Source of the DNA: Duganella sp. OV510
Lineage (GTDB): Bacteria; Pseudomonadota; Gammaproteobacteria; Burkholderiales; Burkholderiaceae_D
Direction of reading: 5' to 3'
Length of the DNA stretch: 64,000 nt
NCBI RefSeq assembly: GCF_900100205.1
Contig: NZ_FNEQ01000003.1
Location: 310,001-374,000, forward strand
Below are positions 28,355 through 37,913 of this stretch, piece after piece (position 1 is the stretch's first letter; every line of letters starts with the position of its first letter). Made by a program: the position numbers and the translations under genes. Below the pieces are notes generated by a model that made no database searches, had not been told where the DNA came from, and saw nothing but the letters and a program-made list of their open reading frames with translations.

Positions 28355-30538
28355 ATGAACACTCCACGTATCGAAAATGGCAGCCGCCGCGACTTCCTGC
28401 GCGGCGCACTGCAAGGCGCGGCCGGCCTGACGCTGGCCATCTACCTGCCGGGTGCAGCCAACGCGGCGCCGGTCACCACCGCCGCCTTTGAACCAAACGC
28501 CTTCGTTCGTATCGGCGCCGACAACACTGTGACGGTGATCGCCAAGCACGTCGAGATGGGCCAGGGCGCGTACACTGGCCTCGCCACACTGGTGGCCGAG
28601 GAACTGGACGCGGCCTGGTCACAGGTCAGTGTGGAAGGCGCGCCAGCAGACGCCAGCCGCTATAACAACCTGGCCTTCGGTCCGGTGCAAGGCACCGGCG
28701 GCAGCACCGCCATCGCCAACTCGTTTGAACAGATGCGCAAGGCCGGCGCCAGTGCGCGCGCCATGCTGGTCTCGGCCGCCGCCGCGCAGTGGCAAGTGCC
28801 GGCCGCCGAGATCAGCGTCAGCGACGGCGTGCTCTCGCATGGCAGCCGCAAGGCCAGCTTCGGCGAATTGGCCAACGCCGCCGCGCAACTGCCGGTGCCG
28901 GCAGAGGTCACACTGAAATCGCCGCAGGACTTTAAACTGATCGGCAAGCAGGCGCCGCGCAAGGACAGCGGCGACAAGACCAATGGCCGCGCCAGGTTCA
29001 CGCAGGACGTGCACCTCCCCGGCATGCTGACCGCCGTGGTCGCGCATCCGCCGCGCTTCGGCGCCACCGTCAAGTCATTCGACGCCAGCAAGGCCAGGGC
29101 CGTCAAGGGCGTAGTCAATGTGGTGCAGATCCCCAGTGGCGTTGCCGTGCTGGCCAAGGACACCTGGAGCGCCAAGCAGGGCCGCGATGCATTGCACATC
29201 GTCTGGGACGAATCCAGGGCCTTCAAGCTGGGCAGCGAAGAAATCTTCGCACAGTTCCGCGCACTGGCGCAAAAGCCGGGACTCGTCGCACGCAACGAGG
29301 GCGATGCCGGCGCCACGCTGGCCGGCTCAACACGCGTGCTGCGCGCCGCTTACGACTTCCCATATCTCGCACACGCCGCGATGGAGCCGCTGAACTGCGT
29401 CGTGCACCTCCGCGATAATGAATGCGAGCTGTGGTACGGCGCGCAGTTCCAGTCGATTGACCAGCCGGCCGTAGCCAGCCTGCTTGGTCTGCCGCCTGAA
29501 AAGGTGAAGATCAATATGCTGTACGCCGGCGGCAGCTTCGGCCGCCGCGCCAGCAAGGACGCGGACTACATTCTGGAAGCGGTGCAGATCGCCAGGGTCG
29601 CCAAAGCGCGCGTGCCGGTCAAGCTGGTCTGGCTGCGCGAGGACGACATGAAAGGCGCCTACTACCGCCCGGCCTTCCATCACACGCTGGAAGCATCGCT
29701 GGATGCGCAGGGCCGTCCGGACGGCTGGCGTCACCGCCTGGTTGGACAGTCCATCCTGGCCGGCAGTGCCTTTGCCGGCATGATCAAGGATGGCATCGAT
29801 GCGGTGTCGGTGGAAGGTGCGAGCAATCTGCCATACGGCATTCCGGCGTTGCGTGTCGAGCTGCACACGCCAACCGATATTCCGGTGCCGGTACATTGGT
29901 GGCGCTCGGTGGGCTCGACCCACACCGCCTACTCCACCGAAACCTTTATCGACGAACTGGCCGCCACCGCCGGGCAGGATGCGGTGGCCTACCGCCTGGC
30001 TTTGCTGGACAAGCATCCGCGCCATGCGGCCGTGCTCAAGCTGGCCGCCGACAAAGCTGGCTGGGGCCAGCCGCTGCCGGCCGCCAAAGACGGCGCCCGC
30101 CGTGGACGTGGTGTGGCGGTACATGAATCGTTCGGCACCTTTGTCGCCGAGGTGGCCGAGGTGACGGTGCAAGCCGACGGCGCGTTCACGGTAGACCGCG
30201 TGGTGTGCGCGGTCGACTGCGGCATCGTCGTCAATCCGGACGTGGTGCGTGCGCAGGTGGAAGGCGGTGTCGGCTTTGCCTTGTCGGCGGCGCTGCATGG
30301 CGCCATCACGCTCAAGGATGGCGCGGTGGAGCAATCCAACTTCCACGACTACGCACCGATCCGCATCACCGAGATGCCCAAGGTGGAAGTGCACATCCTG
30401 CCGTCAGCGGAAAAGCCAAGCGGCATCGGCGAACCGGGCGTGCCGCCGCTGGCGCCGGCGCTGGCCAACGCGCTGGCCGCCGCTACCGGCAAGCGCGTGC
30501 GCACGCTGCCTATCCGCACCGACGAGCTGAAGGCCTGA
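28355..30538 (+). CDS. Molybdopterin-binding large subunit, second IorAB-like enzyme
   Basis: 727 residues from the ATG at 28355 (AGGGACAATCAAC upstream). The N-terminus [19 protein letters not shown] is a twin-arginine signal, so export as a folded complex with the 2Fe-2S subunit is expected. Family motifs include [76 protein letters not shown] and [21 protein letters not shown]. The organisation parallels the first cluster, but it is followed by xdhC and lacks a cytochrome gene. The stop overlaps the xdhC start by one base (TGATG). Confidence 0.92.
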   Translation: MNTPRIENGSRRDFLRGALQGAAGLTLAIYLPGAANAAPVTTAAFEPNAFVRIGADNTVTVIAKHVEMGQGAYTGLATLVAEELDAAWSQVSVEGAPADASRYNNLAFGPVQGTGGSTAIANSFEQMRKAGASARAMLVSAAAAQWQVPAAEISVSDGVLSHGSRKASFGELANAAAQLPVPAEVTLKSPQDFKLIGKQAPRKDSGDKTNGRARFTQDVHLPGMLTAVVAHPPRFGATVKSFDASKARAVKGVVNVVQIPSGVAVLAKDTWSAKQGRDALHIVWDESRAFKLGSEEIFAQFRALAQKPGLVARNEGDAGATLAGSTRVLRAAYDFPYLAHAAMEPLNCVVHLRDNECELWYGAQFQSIDQPAVASLLGLPPEKVKINMLYAGGSFGRRASKDADYILEAVQIARVAKARVPVKLVWLREDDMKGAYYRPAFHHTLEASLDAQGRPDGWRHRLVGQSILAGSAFAGMIKDGIDAVSVEGASNLPYGIPALRVELHTPTDIPVPVHWWRSVGSTHTAYSTETFIDELAATAGQDAVAYRLALLDKHPRHAAVLKLAADKAGWGQPLPAAKDGARRGRGVAVHESFGTFVAEVAEVTVQADGAFTVDRVVCAVDCGIVVNPDVVRAQVEGGVGFALSAALHGAITLKDGAVEQSNFHDYAPIRITEMPKVEVHILPSAEKPSGIGEPGVPPLAPALANALAAATGKRVRTLPIRTDELKA

Positions 30539-31518
30539 TGGAAAGCGTCGACCTGCAAGTGCTGGAAGCCGTGCGCCGCTGGTCGGCCGAGGAACGGCGC
30601 TATGCGCTGGTGACAGTGGCGCATACCTGGGGCTCGGCGCCACGCCCGCCCGGCTCGTGGCTGGCGATCCGCGACGATGGCATGGCGGTCGGCTCGGTGT
30701 CGGGCGGCTGCGTTGAGGACGACATCATTGCCCGCATGCGTGAGGGCCGACTGGGTGAGCGCCAGCCATTCCTGCTGACCTACGGCGTCACCCAGGACGA
30801 GGCCGCGCGCTACGGCCTGCCTTGCGGCGGCGCGCTGGAGCTGGTGGTCGAGCCTCGGCCAGATCCGGCCCAGCTGGACGAACTGGCCGCACGGCTGCAA
30901 CGCGGCGAACTGGTGCTGCGCGAGGTTGCGCTTGGCGCCGGCGTTATCACCCTGCGCGACGCCAGCCGTGGCGACAGTCTGCACTGGGATGGCGAACTGC
31001 TGCGCACCGTGCATGGCCCGCAATGGCGGCTGCTGCTGGTCGGTGCCGGCCAGATCGCAGCGTATCTGGCGCCCATGGCGCAGGCGCTGGGCTACGAAGT
31101 CATCGTCTGCGAGCCACGCGAAGAATACGGCGCCACATGGCAGGTGCCGGGCACGCGGCTGGTCACCACCATGCCGGACGATACCCTGTTGGCCATGCAG
31201 CCTGATGCCCGCTGCGCGGTAGTGGCGCTGACCCATGATCCCAAGCTGGACGACCTGCTGTTGCTGGAAGCGCTACGCTCCCCGGTCTTCTACGTCGGCG
31301 CGGTCGGCTCGCGCGCCAACGACGCACGCCGGCGCGAACGCCTGATGCAGCACTTTGATTTCTCCAGCGCCGAACTGGAACGCCTGTACGGTCCGGTGGG
31401 CCTGCCGATCGGCAGCCACACGCCGCCGGAAATCGCGGTCGCCATCGTGGCCGAAATCACCGCCGTGCGCAACGGCGCCCCCATCGCGCAGCGCCTGGCC
31501 AACTATACCTTGCTGTAA
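30538..31518 (+). CDS. XdhC family molybdenum-cofactor maturation protein
   Basis: 326 residues from an ATG that overlaps the upstream stop codon by one base. The N-terminal XdhC/CoxI domain has ALVTVAHTWGSAPRPPGSWLAI and GSVSGGCVEDDIIA. The C-terminal Rossmann domain has LLLVGAGQIAAYLAPMAQALG and the family end motif GLPIGSHTPPEIAVAIVAEI. XdhC-type proteins bind and sulfurate or insert the molybdenum cofactor into xanthine-oxidase-family enzymes in the cytoplasm before export. As the only XdhC in the window it may serve both IorAB-like enzymes. Confidence 0.92.
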   Translation: MESVDLQVLEAVRRWSAEERRYALVTVAHTWGSAPRPPGSWLAIRDDGMAVGSVSGGCVEDDIIARMREGRLGERQPFLLTYGVTQDEAARYGLPCGGALELVVEPRPDPAQLDELAARLQRGELVLREVALGAGVITLRDASRGDSLHWDGELLRTVHGPQWRLLLVGAGQIAAYLAPMAQALGYEVIVCEPREEYGATWQVPGTRLVTTMPDDTLLAMQPDARCAVVALTHDPKLDDLLLLEALRSPVFYVGAVGSRANDARRRERLMQHFDFSSAELERLYGPVGLPIGSHTPPEIAVAIVAEITAVRNGAPIAQRLANYTLL

Positions 31519-31551
31519 ACGCCGCTAAATCCGCGATTTTTTTCGTTTGGC

Positions 31552-31557
31552 TATAAT
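31552..31557 (+). promoter_or_regulatory. Consensus -10 box TATAAT, possible leaderless promoter
   Basis: A perfect TATAAT ends six bases before the ATG of the DUF2946 gene, so transcription would begin at or next to the start codon. No ribosome binding site precedes the ATG, and no good -35 box was found. Confidence 0.45.
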
Positions 31558-31563
31558 GGCGAC

Positions 31564-31947
31564 ATGATCAACCTGGCCAAGCGAAAAACGCTGTACCTGT
31601 GGATCGCCATGCTGGCCATCCTGTTCGGCGCGCTCGCGCCGACGGTATCGCATGCGCTGGCTGCCGGCCGGCCAGCCGACAGCAGCATGATGCTGTGTAC
31701 CGTCAGCGGTTACCAGATGATCAAGGCGCCAGCCGACGACAGCAAGGCGCCTGCCGATGCCAAGAGCATGCAGCATTGCGCCTTCTGCACGCTGCATGGC
31801 GGCGCTGATGCGCTGCCTGCCGCCCCAACGCTGGCGCTCGTGCTGAGCACTGGCCGCGACATCTATCCGCCCCTGTTCTACAGCGCCCCGCGCAGCCAGC
31901 TCACCTGGTCGGCCGCGCAGCAGCGCGCCCCGCCTTTCCTCGCCTGA
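31564..31947 (+). CDS. DUF2946 family protein (copper-associated)
   Basis: 127 residues. An N-terminal hydrophobic segment, LYLWIAMLAILFGALAPTVSHA, is a signal anchor or signal peptide. A Met-containing stretch (SSMMLCTVSGYQMIK) and the motif QHCAFCTLHGG follow; a CxxC-x2-H arrangement with nearby methionines is typical of DUF2946 proteins and could bind Cu(I). The gene precedes a TonB receptor with the copper-site residues of OprC by 84 bases and reads in the same direction, an arrangement seen for DUF2946 genes elsewhere. The biochemical role is not established. Confidence 0.82.
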   Translation: MINLAKRKTLYLWIAMLAILFGALAPTVSHALAAGRPADSSMMLCTVSGYQMIKAPADDSKAPADAKSMQHCAFCTLHGGADALPAAPTLALVLSTGRDIYPPLFYSAPRSQLTWSAAQQRAPPFLA

Positions 31948-32031
31948 TTCGTCTTCACCCACTCCATCGCGCCAGCCCGGCTGCGCGCGTGGCGCCGCGC
32001 TGCGCCTGATACGAATACAACGAGGAATATC

Positions 32032-34116
32032 ATGAAATCGCTTTACCTGACCATTTGCCTGGCCGCCGCCGGCATCGCCCACGCCCAATCCGATGTCGCA
32101 CCGATCACCGATCCGAAACTCAAGGTGATCGTCTCTGCCCTTGGCGAAAGCTGGCTGCAACGTCCCACCGGCCCGAGTGACGCCGCCCTGCTGCTCAGTT
32201 CCACGCCAGGCTACAGCGTGGCGCAGGCCGGCGGCGTCTCCGGCCTGCCCTTCATCAACGGCCTCGGTGACGACCGCCTGAAGATCCGTATCGACGGCAT
32301 GGAAATCACCTCGGCCTGCGCCAACCACATGAACGCGCCGCTGTCCTATCTCGATCCAACGCAGGTCGGCCGCATCGAAGTGCTGGCCGGCGTCACGCCG
32401 GTCAGCGCCGGCGGCGACAGCATAGGCGGCACCATCACCGTCAAATCCAGCGCGCCGCAGTTTGCCGAGACGGCGGACAAGCTGCGCACCTCCGGCCGCA
32501 TCACGCTGAGTGGCCGCAGCAACGGCGAAGCGCTCAACGCCGGCGTCTCGGCCGGTATCGCCAGCGACAGCATGAGCTTCGGCTACAGCGCCGCTTATGC
32601 GCATGGTCATAGCTATGAAGACGGCAACGGCAAGCGCGTGCTGGGCAGCCTGTATGAGAGCATCAACCAGTCGGCGGTGCTGGCGTTGCGCGACCAGGAC
32701 CAGCAACTGACAGTGCGCGCCGGCGTGCAGCACATTCCGTATCAGGGCTTCCCCAACCAGTACATGGACATGACCGATAACACCGGCAAGTTCGTCAACG
32801 CCGACTATCTGCGCCGCTTCGGCTGGGGCGAACTGGAGGCGAATCTGTACTGGCAGCGCACCGACCACGAAATGGGCTTCTTCTCGCCCGAACGTCCCGG
32901 CACCATGCCGATGGTCACGCACGGCCGCAACATTGGCTACACGCTCAAGGCCACGTTGCCGCTGGACGAAGCGGTCAAACTGCGCATCGGCCAGGAATAC
33001 CACACCTTCCGCCTGCAAGATTTCTGGCCGGCCGTCAGCGGCTCGATGATGATGGGGCCGAACACCTATGTGAACATCAACGACGGCCAGCGCGACCGCA
33101 TCGCCCTGTACGGCGAAGCGGAAACCATCCACAGCGCACAATGGACTTCGTTGCTGGGCGCCCGCTGGGAATCCGTGCGCATGAACGCCGGCGACGTGCA
33201 GCCTTATTCCACCTCGATGATGAACGCCGCCGATGCAGCCGCCGCCAGCGCCTTCAACGCGCGCGACCGCCATCAGCGCGACAGCAATCTTGACCTGACC
33301 GCGCTGGCCCGCTACGAGGCGAATGCCAACACCACGCTGGAACTGGCCGCCGCCCGCAAGACCCGCTCACCCAACCTGTATGAGCGCTTTGCATGGGGAC
33401 GCGGCACCATGGCCATGACCATGACCAACTGGTTCGGCGATGGCAACGGCTATGTCGGCAATATCGACCTGAAACCGGAGACCGCCTACACGCTGGGCTT
33501 CACCGCCCATTGGCACGGCGGCGAAGGCGCGCAAGCCTGGTTCGTCAAGCTGAATCCGTATTTCAACCGGGTGCAGGATTACATCGATGTCGATGTGCTG
33601 GGCAGCTTCAATCCCTATATGCAGATGAACGCCAGCGGCGCCCTGCTGCGCTTCGCCAACCACGACGCCCGCCTGTACGGCGCCAACCTGTCGTGGAATG
33701 TGCCGGTGGCCGCCAATCTCAAATTCAACGGCAACGCCGCCTACACACGCGGCAAGCGCAGTGACGATGGCGATCTGTATCACATCATGCCGCTCAACGC
33801 CCTGTTGACGCTGGAGCATAGCAGCGGCGCCTGGACCAACCAGATCGAAGCCAGGCTGGTGGCCAACAAGGATCACGCCGACCTGCGCCGGCTGGAGCCG
33901 AGAACCGCCGGCTATGGCCTGCTCAACGCCCGCACCAACTACCAGTTGCAGAAAAACCTGCGCGTGTCGCTGGGCGTCAGCAATCTGCTGGACAAGGTCT
34001 ACGCCGATCCGATGGGTGGCGTCTACCTGGCTGGCCTGCAACGCCAGGGCGGCGCGCTGCAACCGCTGCCGGGCTACGGCCGCTCGGTGGATATCGGGCT
34101 GACGCTGTCGTTCTGA
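32032..34116 (+). CDS. TonB-dependent copper receptor (OprC/NosA-like)
   Basis: 694 residues with a signal peptide (MKSLYLTICLAAAGIAHA), a plug domain (about 30-145, with IRIDGMEITSA and GRIEVLAGVTPVSAGGDSIGG) and a 22-strand beta-barrel ending LTLSF. The copper site described for Pseudomonas OprC uses a CxxxM and an HxM motif. Here Cys96-Ala-Asn-His-Met100 and His279-Glu-Met281 give both, separated by nearly the same distance as in OprC. Met-rich loops (SMMMGPN, MAMTMTN) add further soft ligands. The ribosome binding site is GAGGAATATC. Probably cotranscribed with the DUF2946 gene. Confidence 0.92.
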   Translation: MKSLYLTICLAAAGIAHAQSDVAPITDPKLKVIVSALGESWLQRPTGPSDAALLLSSTPGYSVAQAGGVSGLPFINGLGDDRLKIRIDGMEITSACANHMNAPLSYLDPTQVGRIEVLAGVTPVSAGGDSIGGTITVKSSAPQFAETADKLRTSGRITLSGRSNGEALNAGVSAGIASDSMSFGYSAAYAHGHSYEDGNGKRVLGSLYESINQSAVLALRDQDQQLTVRAGVQHIPYQGFPNQYMDMTDNTGKFVNADYLRRFGWGELEANLYWQRTDHEMGFFSPERPGTMPMVTHGRNIGYTLKATLPLDEAVKLRIGQEYHTFRLQDFWPAVSGSMMMGPNTYVNINDGQRDRIALYGEAETIHSAQWTSLLGARWESVRMNAGDVQPYSTSMMNAADAAAASAFNARDRHQRDSNLDLTALARYEANANTTLELAAARKTRSPNLYERFAWGRGTMAMTMTNWFGDGNGYVGNIDLKPETAYTLGFTAHWHGGEGAQAWFVKLNPYFNRVQDYIDVDVLGSFNPYMQMNASGALLRFANHDARLYGANLSWNVPVAANLKFNGNAAYTRGKRSDDGDLYHIMPLNALLTLEHSSGAWTNQIEARLVANKDHADLRRLEPRTAGYGLLNARTNYQLQKNLRVSLGVSNLLDKVYADPMGGVYLAGLQRQGGALQPLPGYGRSVDIGLTLSF

Positions 34117-34153
34117 GGCTTGTCGCGTGACGGGTGAATAAACATGCCTAAAC

Positions 34154-34181
34154 TTGGTGATTTTCGTAATTGCGGTATAAC
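34154..34181 (+). promoter_or_regulatory. Possible promoter of the GH97 gene
   Basis: TTGGTG and TATAAC with a 16-base spacer lie about 55 bases upstream of the GH97 ATG, in the AT-rich gap after the copper receptor gene. The -10 box matches at five positions; the -35 box is weak. Confidence 0.45.
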
Positions 34182-34234
34182 TGTGCTGATAGCAGAATAT
34201 TGATCATTAAAACGAGAATGGAGCATGTACACCC

Positions 34235-36211
34235 ATGGTAGATCAGATCCGCCTTGCCAGCCTGCTGGCACTCGGCCTGTTGGCCGCTTCGGCCAGCGCC
34301 GAAACGGTCACTGTTAAATCCCCCGACGGCCGCAACGCGGTCAGCATCGACAGCGATAAACTCACGTGGTCTCTCAACCGCGACGGCAAACGCATCATCG
34401 AGCCGTCGCCGCTGGGACTGAAACTGCTGGAACAGGGGCCGATCGGCGCCGCCGCCAAGCTCACCGGCCACACCGAAAGCACCGTCAAGGACACGTACGA
34501 GATCGTGCTGGGCAAGGCGCGCAGCGCACCGGATCATTACAACCAGTCGGAAATCAGCTTTGCCGGCAAGCTGCAATTCAAGCTGCTGGTGCGCGCCTAC
34601 GACAACGGCGTGGCGCTGCGCTACGCGATTCCCGAACAGGCCGGCCTCAAAACCGTGAAGGTGATGAGTGAGGCAACGCAATTCAACTTCGCCAAGGATT
34701 ACGACTGCTGGGGCGCCAACATGGGCCGCTATGACACCAGCTTCGAAGCCGAATACGACCTGACCAAGGCGTCGCGCATCCGCCCGTTCAACAACTATAT
34801 GGCGCCGCTGGTGTGCAAGACCGGCGTCAACGCCACCACCTTTGCCATCGCCGAATCCGACGTCAAGGACTATCCGGGCTTCTTCCTGTCTGGCCGTGGC
34901 GATGCCGGCCTGGGTGTGCAGGTCACGCTGCCGCAGCGCTTCGACAACAACCGCGACTTCCGTTCGCGTAAAAGCATCTCCGCCAGCGTCGAGCTGAAAG
35001 GACAAGGATTCAGGACGCCATGGCGCGTGGTCATGCTGGGCGATACGCCGGGCGACCTGGCCGCATCCTCGCTGATTCCAACGCTGGCGGCGCCGTCGCA
35101 GATCAAGGACACCAGCTGGATCAAGCCATCCAAGACCTCGTGGGACTGGTGGAATGACTGGGCAGTCAACGTGCCGAACGCCGGCATCAACACCGCCACC
35201 TACAAGGCTTTCATCGACTTCTCGAAAGACATGAAGCTGGACGATATCCTGATCGACGAAGGCTGGTCGGTCGGCAGCGACATCGAGCCGAATCCGAAAG
35301 CCGACATCACCAAAGGCAAGCCGGAGATGGACATGCCGGAGCTGTTGCAATACGCCAAGTCGCAGGGTGTGGGAGTATGGCTGTGGGTGCAATGGCATCA
35401 GCTGGACAAGCAGATGGATGCCGCCTTCAGGAAGTACGCCGCCTGGGGCGCCAAGGGCGTGAAGATCGACTTCATGAACCGTAACGACCAGGAGATGGTC
35501 GACTGGTATCACAAGGTGCTGCAAAAGGCAGCTGAATACAAGCTGATGGTCGACCTGCACGGCGCCTATCCGCCCAACGGCCTGAATCGCACCTGGCCTA
35601 ACTACGTGACGCAGGAAGGTGTGCTCGGCGCGGAATACAACAAGTGGGGCGCCCGCATCACCGCCACCCACAATGTCACGCTGCCGTTCACCCGCATGAT
35701 CCTCGGCCCGATGGATTACACGCCGGGCGGCTTCCACAACGTCACACCGTCGAACTTCGCGCCGCGCAACCGCGAGCCGATGGTGATGACCACGCGCGGC
35801 CAGGCCATCGCCATGTTCGTCGTGTACGACAGCCCGTTCCAGATGGTGTCCGACAGCCCGGCCGCCTACAAGACTGCCGACGGCAAATGGGCCGATGGCG
35901 CGGAGTTCATCCAGCAGGTACCCACCACCTGGGACGAAACCCGCATCATCGCCGGCGACATCGGCGAGTACATCGTTTCGGCCCGACGCAAGGGTGATGT
36001 CTGGTACATCGGCGCCATGACCAATGAATCGGAACGCACGCTGAAAGTGCCGCTGGCATTCCTCGGCAAGGGCGAGTACAACGCCCATGTGCTACAGGAT
36101 GGCGAAGACGTCACCCGCCTGGAAGCCAGCGACAGCAAGGTCACGGCCATGCAGACCATCACGCTGAAGCTGGCGCCGTCCGGCGGCGCCGTGGCCATCA
36201 TCAAGCCTTGA
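34235..36211 (+). CDS. Glycoside hydrolase family 97 (alpha-galactosidase/alpha-glucosidase)
   Basis: 658 residues with a signal peptide (MVDQIRLASLLALGLLAASASA). The N-terminal beta-super-sandwich covers about residues 25-290. The (beta/alpha)8 barrel follows, with KTSWDWWNDWAVN, DDILIDEGWS, GVWLWVQWHQLDKQM and GVKIDFMNRNDQEM. Asp412 in VKIDFMN stands where retaining GH97 alpha-galactosidases have their nucleophile; inverting alpha-glucosidases of this family lack it. A retaining alpha-galactosidase-like activity is therefore the better guess. The enzyme is periplasmic or surface-attached. It stands alone between the copper receptor and an ABC-F gene. Confidence 0.93.
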   Translation: MVDQIRLASLLALGLLAASASAETVTVKSPDGRNAVSIDSDKLTWSLNRDGKRIIEPSPLGLKLLEQGPIGAAAKLTGHTESTVKDTYEIVLGKARSAPDHYNQSEISFAGKLQFKLLVRAYDNGVALRYAIPEQAGLKTVKVMSEATQFNFAKDYDCWGANMGRYDTSFEAEYDLTKASRIRPFNNYMAPLVCKTGVNATTFAIAESDVKDYPGFFLSGRGDAGLGVQVTLPQRFDNNRDFRSRKSISASVELKGQGFRTPWRVVMLGDTPGDLAASSLIPTLAAPSQIKDTSWIKPSKTSWDWWNDWAVNVPNAGINTATYKAFIDFSKDMKLDDILIDEGWSVGSDIEPNPKADITKGKPEMDMPELLQYAKSQGVGVWLWVQWHQLDKQMDAAFRKYAAWGAKGVKIDFMNRNDQEMVDWYHKVLQKAAEYKLMVDLHGAYPPNGLNRTWPNYVTQEGVLGAEYNKWGARITATHNVTLPFTRMILGPMDYTPGGFHNVTPSNFAPRNREPMVMTTRGQAIAMFVVYDSPFQMVSDSPAAYKTADGKWADGAEFIQQVPTTWDETRIIAGDIGEYIVSARRKGDVWYIGAMTNESERTLKVPLAFLGKGEYNAHVLQDGEDVTRLEASDSKVTAMQTITLKLAPSGGAVAIIKP

Positions 36212-36232
36212 CGGGCCCGATGGCGGCGTAGC

Positions 36233-37813
36233 TCACGGCAAGTGCAAGCGGGCGGTGAGATCCAGCGCCCGCAAGAAGGTCTCGTCGTGCGACACCACCA
36301 CCAGCGCGCCCTGGTATTGGCGCAGCATGGTTTCCAACGCCGCCAGCGAGTCCAGGTCGAGATGGTTGCTCGGCTCATCCAGCAGCAGCAATTGCGCTGG
36401 CGGATGCGCGTACAGCGCGCAGGCCAGCGCCACCTTCAGGCGCTCGCCACCGCTTAACGCGCCGACCGGCGCGGCGGCCAGTTGCGCATCCAGCCCCATT
36501 TGCGCGAGATGGGTGCGCAGTGTCGCTTCGCCGGCCTCGCGGTTGACGGCCAGCAGATGCTCGATCGCCGAGCGTTGCGGCGCCAGGCTGGCCAGTTGTT
36601 GATCCAGATAAGCGGTGCGCGCATGCACTTCGCAGCGGCCGGCCAGCGACGCCAGTTGGCCATCCAGCACCTTGAGCAAGGTCGACTTGCCGCAGCCATT
36701 CGGCCCCACCACCGCGATGCGCTGCTGGCCGGTGATGGCCAGGCTGACCGCCGGCGTGGTGGATGGCACATGCGGCAGCACGACATCCTCCAGTTCCGCC
36801 ATGCGCTGCCGCGCGGCCTGCGGCGGCGCCAGCGCATGCATGGCGATGGCTGTGGAAAGCGCCACCTGCTGTGCGGCTTCCTGCACGCGCTGCGACAGCA
36901 GTTCCTGTTGCGCCGCGTGCTGCTGCCGCAGCTTGCCCGCCGTGCCCTGCGCGCGGTTCTTCTGCCCGCCCAGCAGTATTTTGGCCTGATTGGCGTCGCG
37001 CCTATCACTGGCGCCTTTCGCCAGCCGGCGTTCCTGGCGTTGCTGCTGTTCGCGCATGGCCAGCGTGTCGCGCTTGCGTTCCAGCTTGCGCTGGTCAAGG
37101 CGGCGCTGCGCGCTGTCGCGTTCCTGCTGCTTGCATTCCGCGTAGAAGGAATAGCCGCCGCCGTAACTGCGCAGGCCCAGTGGCGACAGTTCGACAATGC
37201 GTTCCATCTGCTCCAGCAGTTCGCGGTCGTGGCTGACCACCAGCAGGCCGTTCGGCCAGCGCTGCAACTGCGCCAGCAAGGCGTCACGGTTGGCGCGGTC
37301 CAGATGGTTGGTGGGTTCATCGAGAATCAGGAAGGAGGCGCCGGACAGCCACGCAGCGATCAGCGACACGCGCATCGCTTCACCGCCGCTCAACGCGGAC
37401 GCCGGCGTTGCAGGTCGCAGATGCGCCAGGCCGCAGCGATCCAGTTCGGATTGCAGCCGTTCGCGCATGTCCCAGCGGTCGCCGACGGCGTCGAAGTCCA
37501 CCGGATCGGCGCTGCCGCTTTCGATACGCGCCAGCGCTTCCGTTACCGGCTGCACACCGGCCAATGCGGCCACCGTGCCTTGTGGCGCAATATGCTGCGA
37601 CAGGTAATACACGTCGCCGCTACGCACGATACGTCCCGCCGATGGCGTGAGTTCACCGGCCAGCAAGCGCGCCAACACGCTCTTGCCGACGCCATTGCGG
37701 CCGGTCAGCCCGGTGCGGCGCTGGTCGAAAACTTCGTGCAGGTCGTGGAAAAGAACGCGGCCGTCAGCCAGCGTAAAGGAGACGCCTTCCAGCGTCAGAC
37801 AGGTATTCGTCAT
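36233..37813 (-). CDS. ABC-F family ATP-binding protein
   Basis: 526 residues with two ABC domains and no membrane segment. Walker A motifs are GRNGVGKS (about 39-46) and GPNGCGKS (about 365). Signatures are ALSGGEAMRVSL and ALSGGERLKVAL, and Walker B motifs LILDEPTNHLD and LLLDEPSNHLD, as in ABC-F ribosome-associated ATPases. The linker (about 220-310) is long, charged and Arg/Gln-rich, like the ribosome-interacting P-site-tRNA motif region. Such proteins aid stalled ribosomes or protect them from antibiotics. Which subclass it belongs to cannot be decided by eye. It is convergent with the GH97 gene. Confidence 0.92.
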   Translation of the reverse strand: MTNTCLTLEGVSFTLADGRVLFHDLHEVFDQRRTGLTGRNGVGKSVLARLLAGELTPSAGRIVRSGDVYYLSQHIAPQGTVAALAGVQPVTEALARIESGSADPVDFDAVGDRWDMRERLQSELDRCGLAHLRPATPASALSGGEAMRVSLIAAWLSGASFLILDEPTNHLDRANRDALLAQLQRWPNGLLVVSHDRELLEQMERIVELSPLGLRSYGGGYSFYAECKQQERDSAQRRLDQRKLERKRDTLAMREQQQRQERRLAKGASDRRDANQAKILLGGQKNRAQGTAGKLRQQHAAQQELLSQRVQEAAQQVALSTAIAMHALAPPQAARQRMAELEDVVLPHVPSTTPAVSLAITGQQRIAVVGPNGCGKSTLLKVLDGQLASLAGRCEVHARTAYLDQQLASLAPQRSAIEHLLAVNREAGEATLRTHLAQMGLDAQLAAAPVGALSGGERLKVALACALYAHPPAQLLLLDEPSNHLDLDSLAALETMLRQYQGALVVVSHDETFLRALDLTARLHLP

Positions 37814-37913
37814 GGCGAGCCCAATAATGTTGTGTCAACGGTTGAACAGACAACAGCATTAATTGCGCATCGGACGAATACCTCATATGTAGTGAACGAA
37901 CACTATAGCACGA

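Noticed and set aside
31525..36088. Antisense frames of 582 and 646 codons over the copper receptor and GH97 genes
   Set aside because: Shadow frames; the plus-strand proteins have signal peptides and conserved active-site residues.
37890..37905. TAGTG-N6-CACTA repeat upstream of the ABC-F gene
   Set aside because: Short arms and no clear promoter relation; left out as a regulatory call.
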